The notes under the pieces were generated by a model that was not told where the DNA came from, made no database searches, and worked only from the letters and a program-made list of their open reading frames with translations. 64,000 bases of DNA from Lentisphaerota bacterium (GTDB lineage Bacteria; Verrucomicrobiota; Kiritimatiellia; PWTM01): contig VGWF01000006.1 in NCBI GenBank assembly GCA_016873715.1, forward strand, positions 1-64,000, given 5' to 3'. Positions 7,222 through 16,525 of this stretch are shown here, in pieces; the first letter of the stretch is position 1; every line of letters begins with the position of its first letter. The position numbers and the translations under genes are program-made.

Positions 7222-10155
7222 ATGATGAGTAGCGATTGGAAGCACGATGCGCCCGGGTGGGCCGCCGGTCTGGGCGCGGCCCTGGGCGGCAACCTCGATC
7301 TCTCCCCGCTGGCCCGAAGGCTCTACAGCCAGGACGCCTCGATCTACGAGCAGCTCCCGCTCGGTGTCGCACGGCCGCGCGACGCGGCCGATTGCGCCGC
7401 CCTTGTGCGCGCGGCCGCGACCCACGGGTTCAGCCTGATCCCGCGCGCGGGCGGCACCAGCCTCGCCGGACAGTGCGTCGGCCCCGGCCTCGTCGTCGAG
7501 GTCTCCCGGCACATGAACCGCATCGTGTCGGTCGACGCCACCGCGCGCACCGCCCGCGTCGGACCGGGCGTCGTGCAGGACGACCTCAACGACGCGGCCG
7601 CCCCGCACAACCTCATGTTCGCGCCGGACACCTCGACCTCCAGGCAGGCCGGCATCGGCGGCATGATCGGCAACAACTCGTGCGGCGCCTTCTCCGTCCG
7701 CTTCGGCACCACGCGCGACCACGTCGACGCGGTGGACGTCATCCTCGCCGACGGTTCGCCGGCCCGCCTCGGCCCGCTCGACGGCCCCGCCCTGGACGCC
7801 AAGCTCCGCGAGGACTCGCCGGACGGCCGCCTCACGCGCGCCGTGTTCGACCTCGTCGACCGGCACCGCGCGCTCATCCTCGAACGCTCGCCCAAGCCCG
7901 CCGTCCGCCGCCGGAACGCCGGCTACGCCCTCGACGCCCTCGCCGGCGGCCGGCCGTGGAATCCCGACGGCGCGCCGTTCAACCTCGCGCGCCTCCTGTG
8001 CGGAAGCGAGGGGACGCTCGCGCTCGTCACCGAGGCCGAGGTCCGGCTCGTCCCCCGCCCCGCCGCACGCCGCCTCGTCTGCGCGCACTTCGCCTCGGTG
8101 GAGGACGCCTGCCGGGCCACCGTCCCCATCCTCGCCCACAACCCGGCCGCGATCGAACTGATGGACGGCGCCCTCCTCGAGGCCACCCTGCACCATCCCG
8201 CCCAGGCCCCCAACCGGTTCTGGATCGAAGGCGAGCCCGGCGGCGTGCTGGCCATCGAACTGTGGGCGGAGGATGAGGCCGCCGCGGACCGGGCCACCGA
8301 GTCCCTCCTGGCCGATCTTCGCGCCCGCGGCCTCGGTTTCGCACACCCGGTCGTCCCCGCCGCCCGGATTGCCCGCGTCTGGGCGCTGCGCAAGGCCGGG
8401 CTCGGCCTGCTGACCGGCATCCCGGGCGACGTGAAGCCCGTCACCGCGATCGAGGACCTGGCCGTCGCACCGGAGGACCTCGCAGACTTCGTGACGGAGG
8501 TCGACGCCCTGACCGAGAGCCTTGGCTGTCCCTGCGTCTACTACGGCCACGCCTCCGTCGGCCTGCTGCACTACCGCCCGATGCTGAACTTCAAGGATGC
8601 CGACGACCTCGCCACCTTCGAGCGCCTCTGCGCCGGGATCGTGCCGATCGTCCGACGCTTCCGCGGCAGCCTCTCGGGCGAGCACGGCGACGGCCGCCTC
8701 CGCGCACCCTTCCTGCGCGAGGCGCTGACGCCCGACCTCTACGACCTGTGCGTGCAGGTGAAGCGCCTCTTCGACCCGCGCGGCATCCTGAACCCGGGCA
8801 AGATCGTCGACCCCGCCCCGCTGACGGCCGACCTGCGCACCTCGCCCGCAACGCCGACACCGGAGATCGCGACGGAGTTCGACTGGTCCCGCACCGTCGG
8901 CTTCGTCCGCGCCGCCGAGGCCTGCAACGGCGCCGGCGTCTGCCGCCAGAGCACCGGCCGCGGCCTGATGTGCCCGACCTACATGGCCACCGGCGACGAG
9001 GCCCACACGACGCGCGCCCGCGCCAACCTGATGCGCCAGTCGCTGACCTCCGGCACCCCGGACGCGACGTGGACCGACCCCGACCTGGCGGCCGTGATGG
9101 AGTCCTGCCTTTCGTGCAAGGGCTGCAAGCCGGAGTGCCCGTCCGGGGTCGACCTCGCCCGCATGAAGGCCGAGTGGCTCCAGAAGCGCAACGACCGGAA
9201 GGGCCCCTCGCTCCGCAGCCTCGCCATGGGCTTCTACGCGACGGCGGCCCGGGCCGCGCGCATCGCGCCGGGTCTCGCCTCGCGCATCGCGGACTCCGCC
9301 GCGATGAAGCACCTGCTGGGCATCGCCCCGCGGCGCCGCGTGCCGCCCTACGCCCGCCGCACCCTCGCCCAGTGGGCTCGCGACCGCCGCCCGCCCGCGG
9401 CGGCCGGCACACGCGGCGAGGTGCTGCTTCTCAACGACGAGTTCACGAACTACGGCGAGCCGGAGATCGGCATCGCCGCGGTCGAGGTGCTGGAAGCCGC
9501 GGGCTGGGGCGTGCGGCTGACGCACGGCCTCGAGTCCGGCCGCACGCAGATCTCCAAGGGCTTCCTCCGCGCCGCGCGCCGGCGCATCGTGCGCGCGATC
9601 GAAGCCCTCGCGCCGGAGGCCGGGAACGGCACGTGGATCCTCGGCCTGGAGCCGTCCGCGATCCTCACGTTCTGCGACGAGGCGCCGGACCTCGTTCCGC
9701 CCGCGTTGCGCGCGAAGGCGCTCGCGGTCGCGGCGCGGTGCGTCCTCTTCGACGACTTCCTCGCGCGCGAGGCGGACGCCGGCTCGCTCGCCGGCCTGGC
9801 GTTCGGACGACTCCCCGAGGGCGAGGTCCTCTTCCACGGCCACTGCCATCAGAAGGCGATCGCGGGCACCGCGGGCACGCGCCGGGCGCTCGCCCTGATC
9901 CCCGGCCTGACCCTGACCGAACTCGGCACCGCGTGCTGCGGCATGGCCGGTTCGTTCGGCTACGAGCGCGAGCACTACGAACTGTCGATGGAGGTCGCCA
10001 ACCAGGTCCTCCTGCCCGCGATCCGGAACCGCCCCGATGCGCTCGTCTGCGCCCCCGGCACGAGCTGCCGCCAGCAGATCCGCGACGGCGCCGGCCGCCG
10101 CGCCTGGCACACCGCCGAACTGCTGCACCAGTCCCTGGAAAGCGGCAAGCGATGA
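7222..10155 (+). CDS. Fused FAD-linked oxidase / Fe-S dehydrogenase (GlcD-GlcF-like)
   Basis: Single polypeptide of 977 residues resembling D-lactate or glycolate dehydrogenases that oxidise 2-hydroxy acids. The FAD-binding (PCMH) part includes PRAGGTSLAGQCVGPGLVVE near residue 75 and GGMIGNNSCGAFS near 150. The oxidase C-terminal part contains YYGHASVGLLHYRP and GEHGDG. Two 4Fe-4S clusters are marked by CNGAGVCRQ...CPTY and CLSCKGCKPECP. CCG-type motifs at the C terminus are GHCHQKA and ACCGMAGSFG. No ribosome site precedes the ATG at 7222, and TAGTCT at 7212 may be a -10 of a leaderless transcript. The divergent operator suggests control by the regulator next door. Substrate is not determined. 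Confidence 0.92.
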   Translation: MMSSDWKHDAPGWAAGLGAALGGNLDLSPLARRLYSQDASIYEQLPLGVARPRDAADCAALVRAAATHGFSLIPRAGGTSLAGQCVGPGLVVEVSRHMNRIVSVDATARTARVGPGVVQDDLNDAAAPHNLMFAPDTSTSRQAGIGGMIGNNSCGAFSVRFGTTRDHVDAVDVILADGSPARLGPLDGPALDAKLREDSPDGRLTRAVFDLVDRHRALILERSPKPAVRRRNAGYALDALAGGRPWNPDGAPFNLARLLCGSEGTLALVTEAEVRLVPRPAARRLVCAHFASVEDACRATVPILAHNPAAIELMDGALLEATLHHPAQAPNRFWIEGEPGGVLAIELWAEDEAAADRATESLLADLRARGLGFAHPVVPAARIARVWALRKAGLGLLTGIPGDVKPVTAIEDLAVAPEDLADFVTEVDALTESLGCPCVYYGHASVGLLHYRPMLNFKDADDLATFERLCAGIVPIVRRFRGSLSGEHGDGRLRAPFLREALTPDLYDLCVQVKRLFDPRGILNPGKIVDPAPLTADLRTSPATPTPEIATEFDWSRTVGFVRAAEACNGAGVCRQSTGRGLMCPTYMATGDEAHTTRARANLMRQSLTSGTPDATWTDPDLAAVMESCLSCKGCKPECPSGVDLARMKAEWLQKRNDRKGPSLRSLAMGFYATAARAARIAPGLASRIADSAAMKHLLGIAPRRRVPPYARRTLAQWARDRRPPAAAGTRGEVLLLNDEFTNYGEPEIGIAAVEVLEAAGWGVRLTHGLESGRTQISKGFLRAARRRIVRAIEALAPEAGNGTWILGLEPSAILTFCDEAPDLVPPALRAKALAVAARCVLFDDFLAREADAGSLAGLAFGRLPEGEVLFHGHCHQKAIAGTAGTRRALALIPGLTLTELGTACCGMAGSFGYEREHYELSMEVANQVLLPAIRNRPDALVCAPGTSCRQQIRDGAGRRAWHTAELLHQSLESGKR

Positions 10156-10165
10156 GGGACGAGCG

Positions 10166-10507
10166 ATGAACGGAGGAATCGCCAGGCCGGGCCGCTCCTC
10201 CCGCATCCCTCAGGACTCATCGCTTCCCGCTCCGCCCGAGGTCTGCCCGGTCTGCGGGGAGGAGGTACCGCAGGATGCCGCGGCGTGTCCGGGCTGCGGC
10301 GCGGACCACGACACGGGCTGGAACGAGGAGGCGACCGCGGCGGACGGGCTCGACCTGCCCGACGACGACTTCAACTACGACGAGTTCGTGAAGCGGGAGT
10401 TCGGGGAGGAACTGGCGCCGGGCGGCTGGAGACGGCAGATGCTCTGGATCGCCGCCGGATTGGTTGCCCTGCTTGCCCTCACCCTTTGGCTGGCGGCGAA
10501 GCGGTAG
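10166..10507 (+). CDS. Small zinc-ribbon protein with C-terminal membrane anchor
   Basis: 113 residues. A zinc ribbon is formed by CPVCGEEV and CPGCGADHD near residues 28-50. An acidic linker (DLPDDDFNYDEFVKREFGEE) follows, and a C-terminal transmembrane helix (MLWIAAGLVALLALTLWLAA) ends the protein. The ATG at 10166 is chosen because GAGGG in the previous gene's end serves as ribosome site. It starts 10 bp after the dehydrogenase stop, so the two are probably cotranscribed. Function is unknown; the layout suits a membrane-bound adaptor. Confidence 0.82.
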   Translation: MNGGIARPGRSSRIPQDSSLPAPPEVCPVCGEEVPQDAAACPGCGADHDTGWNEEATAADGLDLPDDDFNYDEFVKREFGEELAPGGWRRQMLWIAAGLVALLALTLWLAAKR

Positions 10508-10646
10508 CACGGCCTGGAGGGCCGACCTCCGTGTCGGCCGTACGAGGGGTCCCGTGGCAACGGCCTGGAGGGCCGACCTCCGTGTCGGCCGAACGAGGGG
10601 TCCCGTGGCAACGGCCTGGAGGGCCGACCTCCGTGTCGGCCGTTCG

Positions 10647-10745
10647 GACGGCCGGGTTCATTCGCACGTACGCGAGTTCCTCGTCGTAGTGCGCGCGTGA
10701 TCTCATCTTTGTATCCCGGAAGTCCCGTTGCCGGGGTTTCTCCCT
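10647..10745 (-). pseudogene. Fragment of a RAYT (REP-associated tyrosine transposase)
   Basis: The minus strand, in the frame of the ORF at 10479-10991, encodes RDFRDTKMRSRAHYDEELAY followed by VRMNPA. This resembles the conserved C-terminal part of Y1/RAYT transposases (fork ending in a YVRxNPVRxGLV-type motif). The HUH and tyrosine catalytic parts are absent and repeats replace both ends. It is a remnant lying inside the array that such enzymes are thought to mobilise. Confidence 0.6.
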
Positions 10746-10757
10746 GGATCCATTCAC

Positions 10758-10777
10758 GGCCCGGACGGAGCCGGGCC
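10758..10777. repeat. Hairpin GGCCCGG-ACGGAG-CCGGGCC, copy a
   Basis: A perfect 7-bp stem surrounds ACGGAG. A second copy with the same sequence lies at 10884-10903. Both are CTCCGT-loop elements in the orientation opposite to the 51-bp units. Confidence 0.85.
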
Positions 10778-10883
10778 CTCCATGCACTTGGCGAGAACCT
10801 GGAGGGCCGACCTCCGTGTCGACCGAACGAGGGGTCCCGTGGCAATGGTCTGGAGGGCCGACCTCCGTGTCGGCCGTTCGGAC

Positions 10884-10903
10884 GGCCCGGACGGAGCCGG
10901 GCC
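10884..10903. repeat. Hairpin GGCCCGG-ACGGAG-CCGGGCC, copy b
   Basis: Identical stem and loop to 10758-10777. It lies 23 bp beyond the stop of the helicase gene and may act as that gene's terminator. Confidence 0.85.
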
Positions 10904-10926
10904 CTCGAGGCACCCGCCGATCCGCC

Positions 10927-12735
10927 CTACCGGCCGCGCCGCAGACCGCCGCGCGGGGGCCCGCGACGCGGTCCGCCGCGCCCGCCGCCATGGCCGAAGG
11001 GCGAGGGACCCCGTGGACGGCTGGGCGGGAGATTGGGCACGCCCTCGGGCAGCTTGACCCACTCCTCCTCGGGAACCGTGCACGGCAGGGACCGGCCGAT
11101 GTACTCCTCGATCGGCGGGAGGTAGAACGATTCCTCCTCGCACGCGAAGGTGACCGACGTGCCCGACGCGCCCGCGCGGCCGGTGCGGCCGATGCGGTGG
11201 ACGTAGTCCTCGGGATCGATCGGGGTGTTGAAGTTCACCACGTGGCTGATGCCCGTGACGTGAAGGCCGCGGCCGGCAACGTCGGTGGCGACGAGCACCT
11301 GGATGCGGCCTTCGCGGAAATCCTCCAGCGCGCGCGTCCGCTGGTTCTGGGCCAGCGCACCCGAGATCAGCGCGCACGGGAAGCCGGCCCTCTTCACCAG
11401 TTCGTCCAGCCGCTCGGCCGTGTCGCGGCGGTTGACGAAGACCAGCACCCGCTCGGGTTTCTCGCGCGTGAGCAGGTTGTAGAGCAGCGGCCACTTCTCG
11501 GCGGCCGTGACGATGTAGACGATCTGGTTGACGGTATCCACCGCGACGTTCTCGGGCTCGATCTCGACCTTCGCGGGATCGCGCGTCCAGCTCGACGCGA
11601 GCCGCAGGATCGGCTCGGACAGCGTGGCGCTGAAGAGAAGCGTCTGGCGGCGGTCCTTGTGCGGCGTGCTGTAGACGATGCGGCGGACGTCGGGGATGAA
11701 CCCCATGTCCAGCATGCGGTCGGCCTCGTCGATGACGAGAATCTCGACGCGGTTGAGGTGGATCTCGTGGCGCGCGTGGAAGTCGAGCAGGCGGCCGGGC
11801 GTGGCGATCAGCAGGTCCACGGGGCCGGCGGCGAGCCGGCGGCGCTGGCGGTCCATGTCCTCGCCGCCGTAGACGGCGACCGACCGGACGCCGCAGTACT
11901 TCCCGAGGTCCGCGGCGTCGCGCTCGATCTGCATCGCCAGCTCGCGCGTCGGCGCCAGCACCAGCGCGCGGGCCGAGCCGGGCCTGCGGCCCTCGCGGTC
12001 GGGGCTGCGCAGAAAGCGGGTGAAGACGGTGATCAGGAAGGCGGCGGTCTTGCCCGTGCCGGTCTGCGCCCGGCCGGCCATGTCGCGGCCCTCCAGCGTC
12101 GCCGGCAGCGTGCCGGCCTGGATCGGCGTGCAGTACTGGAAGCCGAGATCGGCGATCGCGTGGAGGATCTCCACCGGCAGGCCGAGGTCCTGGAAACGCG
12201 TCTTGCCCTCGGCCGGCGGAACGACGTACGAGGCCGGATCCCACGGCGGCCCGGGCGGCGGCGGCGGTTCCGCTGCGACCGGCGCTGCCTCGCCGGCAAC
12301 CCCGGCGCCTTCCTCGCGGCGGCGTCCCCGCCCCCCGCGCCGGCGGCGGCGCTTCGCCGGATCGTCCGCGCCGGGGGTCCATGCGGTCCCGGCGTCGCGC
12401 GCGGACGCACTGTCGTACGCACCGGCCTCGCGAGGCCCGGAATGGCCGCGGCCCGCGGCGTGTCCACGGCCCTCGGAGGTCCGGCCTTCGCCGTGGCCGC
12501 GCCCGTCGGTGGAGCCGCGCCCCCCGGTGTGACCGTGGCCCTCGGCGTGGCCGCGGATCGCATGAGGACCGTGCCGGTGAGCCGCGTGGGCGTGCGCCCC
12601 CCCGGGGCGCTGGGCTTGACCGGGATCGTCCGGCCGATCGGCCTTCGGACCGCGGGCGTCTTCCTTCTTCGCGTCGCCCCCGCCCTTCACGCGGCGGCCG
12701 AGCGACTTCAACGTGTGGAGTATCTTCTTGAGCAT
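10927..12735 (-). CDS. DEAD-box RNA helicase (RhlB/RhlE-like)
   Basis: ATP-dependent RNA helicase of 602 residues. A basic, low-complexity N-terminal region rich in Gly, His and Arg comes first, followed by the helicase core from about residue 170. Motifs seen are AQTGTGKTAAF, PTRELA, TPGRLLD, DEADRMLDMGF, SATLS, VATDVAGRGLH and HRIGRTGR. A Gly/Arg-rich tail closes the protein. The ATG at 12735 (MLKKIL) is preferred to the ORF start at 12885, which would overlap the divergent symporter. No clear ribosome site is visible. The disordered ends suggest RNA binding. Confidence 0.93.
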   Translation of the reverse strand: MLKKILHTLKSLGRRVKGGGDAKKEDARGPKADRPDDPGQAQRPGGAHAHAAHRHGPHAIRGHAEGHGHTGGRGSTDGRGHGEGRTSEGRGHAAGRGHSGPREAGAYDSASARDAGTAWTPGADDPAKRRRRRGGRGRRREEGAGVAGEAAPVAAEPPPPPGPPWDPASYVVPPAEGKTRFQDLGLPVEILHAIADLGFQYCTPIQAGTLPATLEGRDMAGRAQTGTGKTAAFLITVFTRFLRSPDREGRRPGSARALVLAPTRELAMQIERDAADLGKYCGVRSVAVYGGEDMDRQRRRLAAGPVDLLIATPGRLLDFHARHEIHLNRVEILVIDEADRMLDMGFIPDVRRIVYSTPHKDRRQTLLFSATLSEPILRLASSWTRDPAKVEIEPENVAVDTVNQIVYIVTAAEKWPLLYNLLTREKPERVLVFVNRRDTAERLDELVKRAGFPCALISGALAQNQRTRALEDFREGRIQVLVATDVAGRGLHVTGISHVVNFNTPIDPEDYVHRIGRTGRAGASGTSVTFACEEESFYLPPIEEYIGRSLPCTVPEEEWVKLPEGVPNLPPSRPRGPSPFGHGGGRGGPRRGPPRGGLRRGR

Positions 12736-12796
12736 GGCGGAATCGCGGCAGGATACGCCCCCGGGCGCCCGATAACAACCGCCGAATTGGGCGTGG

Positions 12797-12825
12797 TGGA
12801 CATCCGGCGCGGGCCGGGGCATAAA
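12797..12825 (+). promoter_or_regulatory. Candidate promoter for the symporter gene
   Basis: TGGACA at 12797-12802 and CATAAA at 12820-12825 are 17 bp apart and 38 bp before the symporter ATG, in the divergent region with the helicase. Confidence 0.45.
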
Positions 12826-12862
12826 GGGCGCGCGGGGCGGCCGTGCCGCGCGGGGGGTGCCG

Positions 12863-14395
12863 ATGAAGCTGGGCGGGTTCGACATCGCCGTGTTCGTCGC
12901 GTTCTACGCGCTGATCTTCGGCGTCAGCCTCTGGAAGAGCCGCCGCGAAAGCGGCAGCGAGGACTACTTCCTCGCCGGCCGCAGCCTTCCCTGGTGGATC
13001 ATCGGCATCTCCATCGTCGCCGCGAACATCTCCACGGAGCAGTTCGTCGGCATGGCCGGCCAGGGCGCGGGCGGCGTCGGTCTCGCCGCCAGCAACTGGC
13101 AGCTCCTCGGCTCGGTCGCCGTCGTGCTGATCGCCTTCACGCTGCTGCCCCGGTTCCTGAAGGCGGGCATCTACACGATGCCGGAGTTCCTCGAGTACCG
13201 CTTCAACACCGCGACGCGGTCGATCATGGCCGCCATCACGGTCGTCATCTACGTGACCGTGATGCTGACCGCGGTGCTCTACTCCGGGGGGCTGGTGCTG
13301 CGGACGGTCTTCGATGTGCCGCTGCTGAAGGGCGTCTGGATGATCGGCCTCATCGCCGTCGCCTACACCGCGTGGGGAGGCCTCAAGGCCGTCGCGTGGG
13401 CCGACCTCTTCCAGGGCGGCGCCCTGCTGGTCGGCGGAATCGTGACGTTCCTCCTCGGCCTGCACGCGGTCGGCGGCTGGGACGCCTTCGCAACGTCGAA
13501 CGCGGCGAAGCTGCACATGGTCCTCCCGGCGGGCCACAAGGACCTTCCCTGGGTCGGCGTGCTCGGCGGCATGTGGATCGTCGAACTCTACTACTGCGGC
13601 CTCAACCAGTTCATCGTCCAGCGCAACCTCGCCGCGAAGACCCTGCGCGACGGGCAGCTCGGCGTCATCTTCGCCGGCGCCCTGTGGCTGATCGTCCCCT
13701 TCGCCATCGTCATGCCCGGCCTCATGGCCCAGCAGCTCTACGGCGCCCAGATGGCCACGCCGGACGAGGCCTTCCCCACCCTGATCCGCAACCTGATCCC
13801 GGCCGGCGTCCGCGGCTTCATGTTCGCCGCGATCGCGGGGGCCGTGATCAGCTCGCTCGCCTCGATGCTCAACTCCGCCGCGACGATCTCGACGATGGAC
13901 ATCTACCACCGCCTGATCGACCGGCGCGCCCCGCAGAAACGGCTGGTGTGGCTCGGGCGCGTGCTGACGGTCCTCTTCGTCATCATCGCCTGCCTGCTGG
14001 CCCCCCGGCTCGACGACCCGAAGTTCGGCGGCGTCTTCAAGTTCATCCAGCAGTTCCAGGGCTACATCTGGCCCGGCGTCACCGCCGTCTTCGTGTTCGG
14101 CATCCTCGTCCCCACGGCCCCCGGCGCCGCCGGCGTCGCCGGCATGCTCTCCGGACCGGCACTCTACGGCCTGCTGCAGTTCCACGCGAAGGACATGCAC
14201 TTCCTGATCCAGGTCGCCCTCGTCTTCCAGCTCGTGCTGCTGATCATGGGCCTCATCACCCTGGCGTTCCCGCGGGCCGAGCCGAAGTCGCTGCCGGTGC
14301 GCGCGGACCTCGACACGACCACGGCCCCGATCGTGCGCTGGGCCGGCGCCGCCGTCCTCGCGGGCGTCGCGGTGTTCTACGCCGTTTTCTGGTGA
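12863..14395 (+). CDS. Sodium/solute symporter (SSS/SGLT family)
   Basis: Polytopic membrane transporter of 510 residues with about 13-14 predicted helices. Family features include SGSEDYFLAGRSLPWW near residue 30, ANISTEQFVGMAG near 60 and SSLASMLNSAATISTMDIY near 340. The ATG at 12863 is preceded by a GGGGGG ribosome site; the in-frame GTG at 12857 is less likely. The alpha-galactosidase gene follows after 47 bp with its own strong ribosome site, so the pair likely takes up a sugar released by that enzyme (inference). Confidence 0.92.
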   Translation: MKLGGFDIAVFVAFYALIFGVSLWKSRRESGSEDYFLAGRSLPWWIIGISIVAANISTEQFVGMAGQGAGGVGLAASNWQLLGSVAVVLIAFTLLPRFLKAGIYTMPEFLEYRFNTATRSIMAAITVVIYVTVMLTAVLYSGGLVLRTVFDVPLLKGVWMIGLIAVAYTAWGGLKAVAWADLFQGGALLVGGIVTFLLGLHAVGGWDAFATSNAAKLHMVLPAGHKDLPWVGVLGGMWIVELYYCGLNQFIVQRNLAAKTLRDGQLGVIFAGALWLIVPFAIVMPGLMAQQLYGAQMATPDEAFPTLIRNLIPAGVRGFMFAAIAGAVISSLASMLNSAATISTMDIYHRLIDRRAPQKRLVWLGRVLTVLFVIIACLLAPRLDDPKFGGVFKFIQQFQGYIWPGVTAVFVFGILVPTAPGAAGVAGMLSGPALYGLLQFHAKDMHFLIQVALVFQLVLLIMGLITLAFPRAEPKSLPVRADLDTTTAPIVRWAGAAVLAGVAVFYAVFW

Positions 14396-14442
14396 ACGGA
14401 ACGAAGAAGGGCCGGCGGGCGCCGCAAGCAAGGAGACAGGTC

Positions 14443-16491
14443 ATGCGATCGATGGGAATCGGTATCGTGGCGGGTGCAATGGCCCTTCGGGCGGCGGCGG
14501 GCACGGTGTCGCTGGAGACGCTGGACCTGAAGCTGATGTCGGGCGGCTGGGGACGCGCGATCGCCAACCAGGCGGTCACGACCAACCCGCTGTCGATCGG
14601 CGGCAAGGCCTACGACCGCGGCATCGGCACGCATGCGCCGAGCCAGTGGGTCCTGGCGCTCGACGGGAAGGCCGCGGAGTTCCGCGCCGAGGTCGGCGTC
14701 GACGCCCAGGTGAAGCCCGGCCAGCCCGGATCGGTGGAGTTCCTCGTGATCGCGGGCGAGACGGAGATCTGGCGCAGCGGCGTGATGAAGGCGGGCCAGC
14801 CGGCGAAGTCCGTCCGCGTGCCCCTCGCGGGCGTGAAGCAGCTCATCCTCGAGGTGTCCGACGCGGGCGACGGCCGGAGCCACGACCACGCCGACTGGGC
14901 CGCCGCGGAGATCGATTTCGCCGGCGAGCCGCCGAAGGCCATCGCCGCGCCCGCGGTGCCGGAGGAGGAGGCCGTGATCCTGACGCCGCCCGCGCCGAAG
15001 TCGCCGCGGATCCACGGGCCGAAGGTCTACGGCGCGCGCCCCGGAAAGCCGTTCCTCTACCGCATCCCCGCCACCGGCGAGCGCCCGATGGTCTTCGCCG
15101 CCGGCGGCCTGCCCGCCGGCCTCGACCTCGACCCGCAGGGCGGAATCGTGCGCGGCACGACGCCGCCGCGCGGCGACCACAAGGTGACGTTCACCGCCCG
15201 CAACGCGCACGGGACCGCGGAGCGGACCTTCACGATCGTCGCCGGCGACACGCTCGCGCTCACGCCGCCCATGGGCTGGAACCACTGGTACACGCACTAC
15301 AACCGCATCACCGACGCGACGATGCGCGAGGCGGCCGACGTGATGATCTCCAGCGGCATGGCCGACCACGGCTACCAGTACGTCAACATCGACGACTGCT
15401 GGATGAACGCCCCCGCCGTCGGCAAGTACCAGCGCGACCCGAAACGCATCGGGGCCGAACGGAGGCCCGACGGAACCATCCAGCCCAACACCTACTTCCC
15501 CGACATGAAGGGCCTCGCGGACTTCATCCATGCCAAGGGCCTCAAGGCCGGCCTCTACACCTCGCCCGGCCCGCTGACCTGCGCCGGCTTCGGCGGCGCG
15601 CTCGGGCACGAGGCGCAGGACGCGAAGACCTTCGCCGACTGGGGCTACGACTTCCTCAAGTACGACTGGTGCAGCTACGGCCGCATCGCCGCCTCCGGCA
15701 GCCCGACCGACCCCGCGATCCCCGCCTGGGACAAGGGTCCGCCGACGCTCGCGGGCTACCAGTACCCGTTCCGCAAGATGGGGGAACTGCTGAAACGGCA
15801 GGACCGCGACATCGTCTTCAACCTCTGCCAGTACGGCATGGGCGAGGTGTGGAGATGGGGCGCGGAGGTCGGCGGCCACTCGTGGCGCACGACCGGCGAC
15901 CTCGGCCTCGAGAGGGCGTCGCGCCTGCCCGGGTTCTACTCGATCGGCCTTCGCAACGCGCAACTGCACGAGTTCGCGCGGCCCGGCGCATGGAACGACC
16001 CCGACTACATCCTCATCGGCTGGTACGGCAACGCCCACGGCCTGCGCGAGCCGGAGAAGGCGCCGCTCACACCGAACGAGTCCTACAGCTACATGTCGAT
16101 GTGGAGCCTGATGGCCGCCCCGCTGTTCTTCAGCGGCGACATGTCGAAGCTCGACGCCTTCACGGTGAACGTGCTGTGCAACCCCGAGGTGATCGAGGTC
16201 AACCAGGACGTGCTCGGGAAGCAGGCGCGCATCGTCCGGCAGACCGACACGGAGCTGGTGCTGGCGAAGCCGCTCGAGGACGGATCGGTCGCGGTCGGCC
16301 TCTTCGCGCTCGGGCGCGGCCGGCAGACGATCGCCGTATCGTGGAAGGAACTCGGGGTCGCGGGGCCGCGCCGCGTGCGCGATGTGTGGCGCTGCGCCGA
16401 CGCCGGCACGGCCGACGGCGAGTGGAAGGCCGACGTCCCCCGCCACGGCGTGAGCTTCGTGCGGCTGGTCCCCGGGGGTGCCCGGCCGTAG
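14443..16491 (+). CDS. Secreted GH27 alpha-galactosidase with NPCBM domain
   Basis: 682 residues. A short signal peptide leads into an NPCBM carbohydrate-binding domain (about residues 25-165, with GGKAYDRGIGTHAPS). A putative Ig-type linker domain follows (to about 265), then the GH27 catalytic barrel. Catalytic-region motifs are PPMGWNHWYTHYN, INIDDCWM-like VNIDDCWM, FLKYDWCSYG (nucleophile Asp) and WRTTGDL (acid/base region). The ATG at 14443 has a perfect AAGGAG site. The very long ORF in the track runs far upstream only through chance openness. It would release alpha-galactosyl residues outside the cytoplasm. Confidence 0.93.
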   Translation: MRSMGIGIVAGAMALRAAAGTVSLETLDLKLMSGGWGRAIANQAVTTNPLSIGGKAYDRGIGTHAPSQWVLALDGKAAEFRAEVGVDAQVKPGQPGSVEFLVIAGETEIWRSGVMKAGQPAKSVRVPLAGVKQLILEVSDAGDGRSHDHADWAAAEIDFAGEPPKAIAAPAVPEEEAVILTPPAPKSPRIHGPKVYGARPGKPFLYRIPATGERPMVFAAGGLPAGLDLDPQGGIVRGTTPPRGDHKVTFTARNAHGTAERTFTIVAGDTLALTPPMGWNHWYTHYNRITDATMREAADVMISSGMADHGYQYVNIDDCWMNAPAVGKYQRDPKRIGAERRPDGTIQPNTYFPDMKGLADFIHAKGLKAGLYTSPGPLTCAGFGGALGHEAQDAKTFADWGYDFLKYDWCSYGRIAASGSPTDPAIPAWDKGPPTLAGYQYPFRKMGELLKRQDRDIVFNLCQYGMGEVWRWGAEVGGHSWRTTGDLGLERASRLPGFYSIGLRNAQLHEFARPGAWNDPDYILIGWYGNAHGLREPEKAPLTPNESYSYMSMWSLMAAPLFFSGDMSKLDAFTVNVLCNPEVIEVNQDVLGKQARIVRQTDTELVLAKPLEDGSVAVGLFALGRGRQTIAVSWKELGVAGPRRVRDVWRCADAGTADGEWKADVPRHGVSFVRLVPGGARP

Positions 16492-16525
16492 GCCACCACG
16501 GCGGATCGGCATGCGCCCCCCCGCA

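Larger units (their letters stand above)
10510..10882. repeat. 51-bp tandem hairpin repeat array, about five copies
   Basis: Units begin at 10510, 10561 and 10612 with a 51-bp period. Two more copies lie at about 10799-10845 and 10846-10882. Each unit carries GGCCGAC-CTCCGT-GTCGGCC (7-bp stem, 6-nt loop) preceded by CTGGAG. Copies 1, 2 and 4 then continue as ACGAGGGGTCCCGTGGCAA. Copy 4 has GTCGACC in place of GTCGGCC. Because 51 is a multiple of three, the array stays open in several frames and creates false ORFs. Confidence 0.92.

Noticed and set aside
10510-10903. CRISPR array
   Set aside because: The unit is a palindrome with no unique spacers between units, and no cas genes are seen.
10754-14431. 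1225-residue minus-strand ORF
   Set aside because: Shadow of the symporter and helicase; the recognised helicase motifs are in the 10927-12735 frame.
10816-14442. Upstream extension of the 1891-residue plus-strand ORF 10816-16491
   Set aside because: It crosses the helicase antisense and the symporter in another frame. The real gene starts at 14443 with a perfect AAGGAG and a signal peptide.
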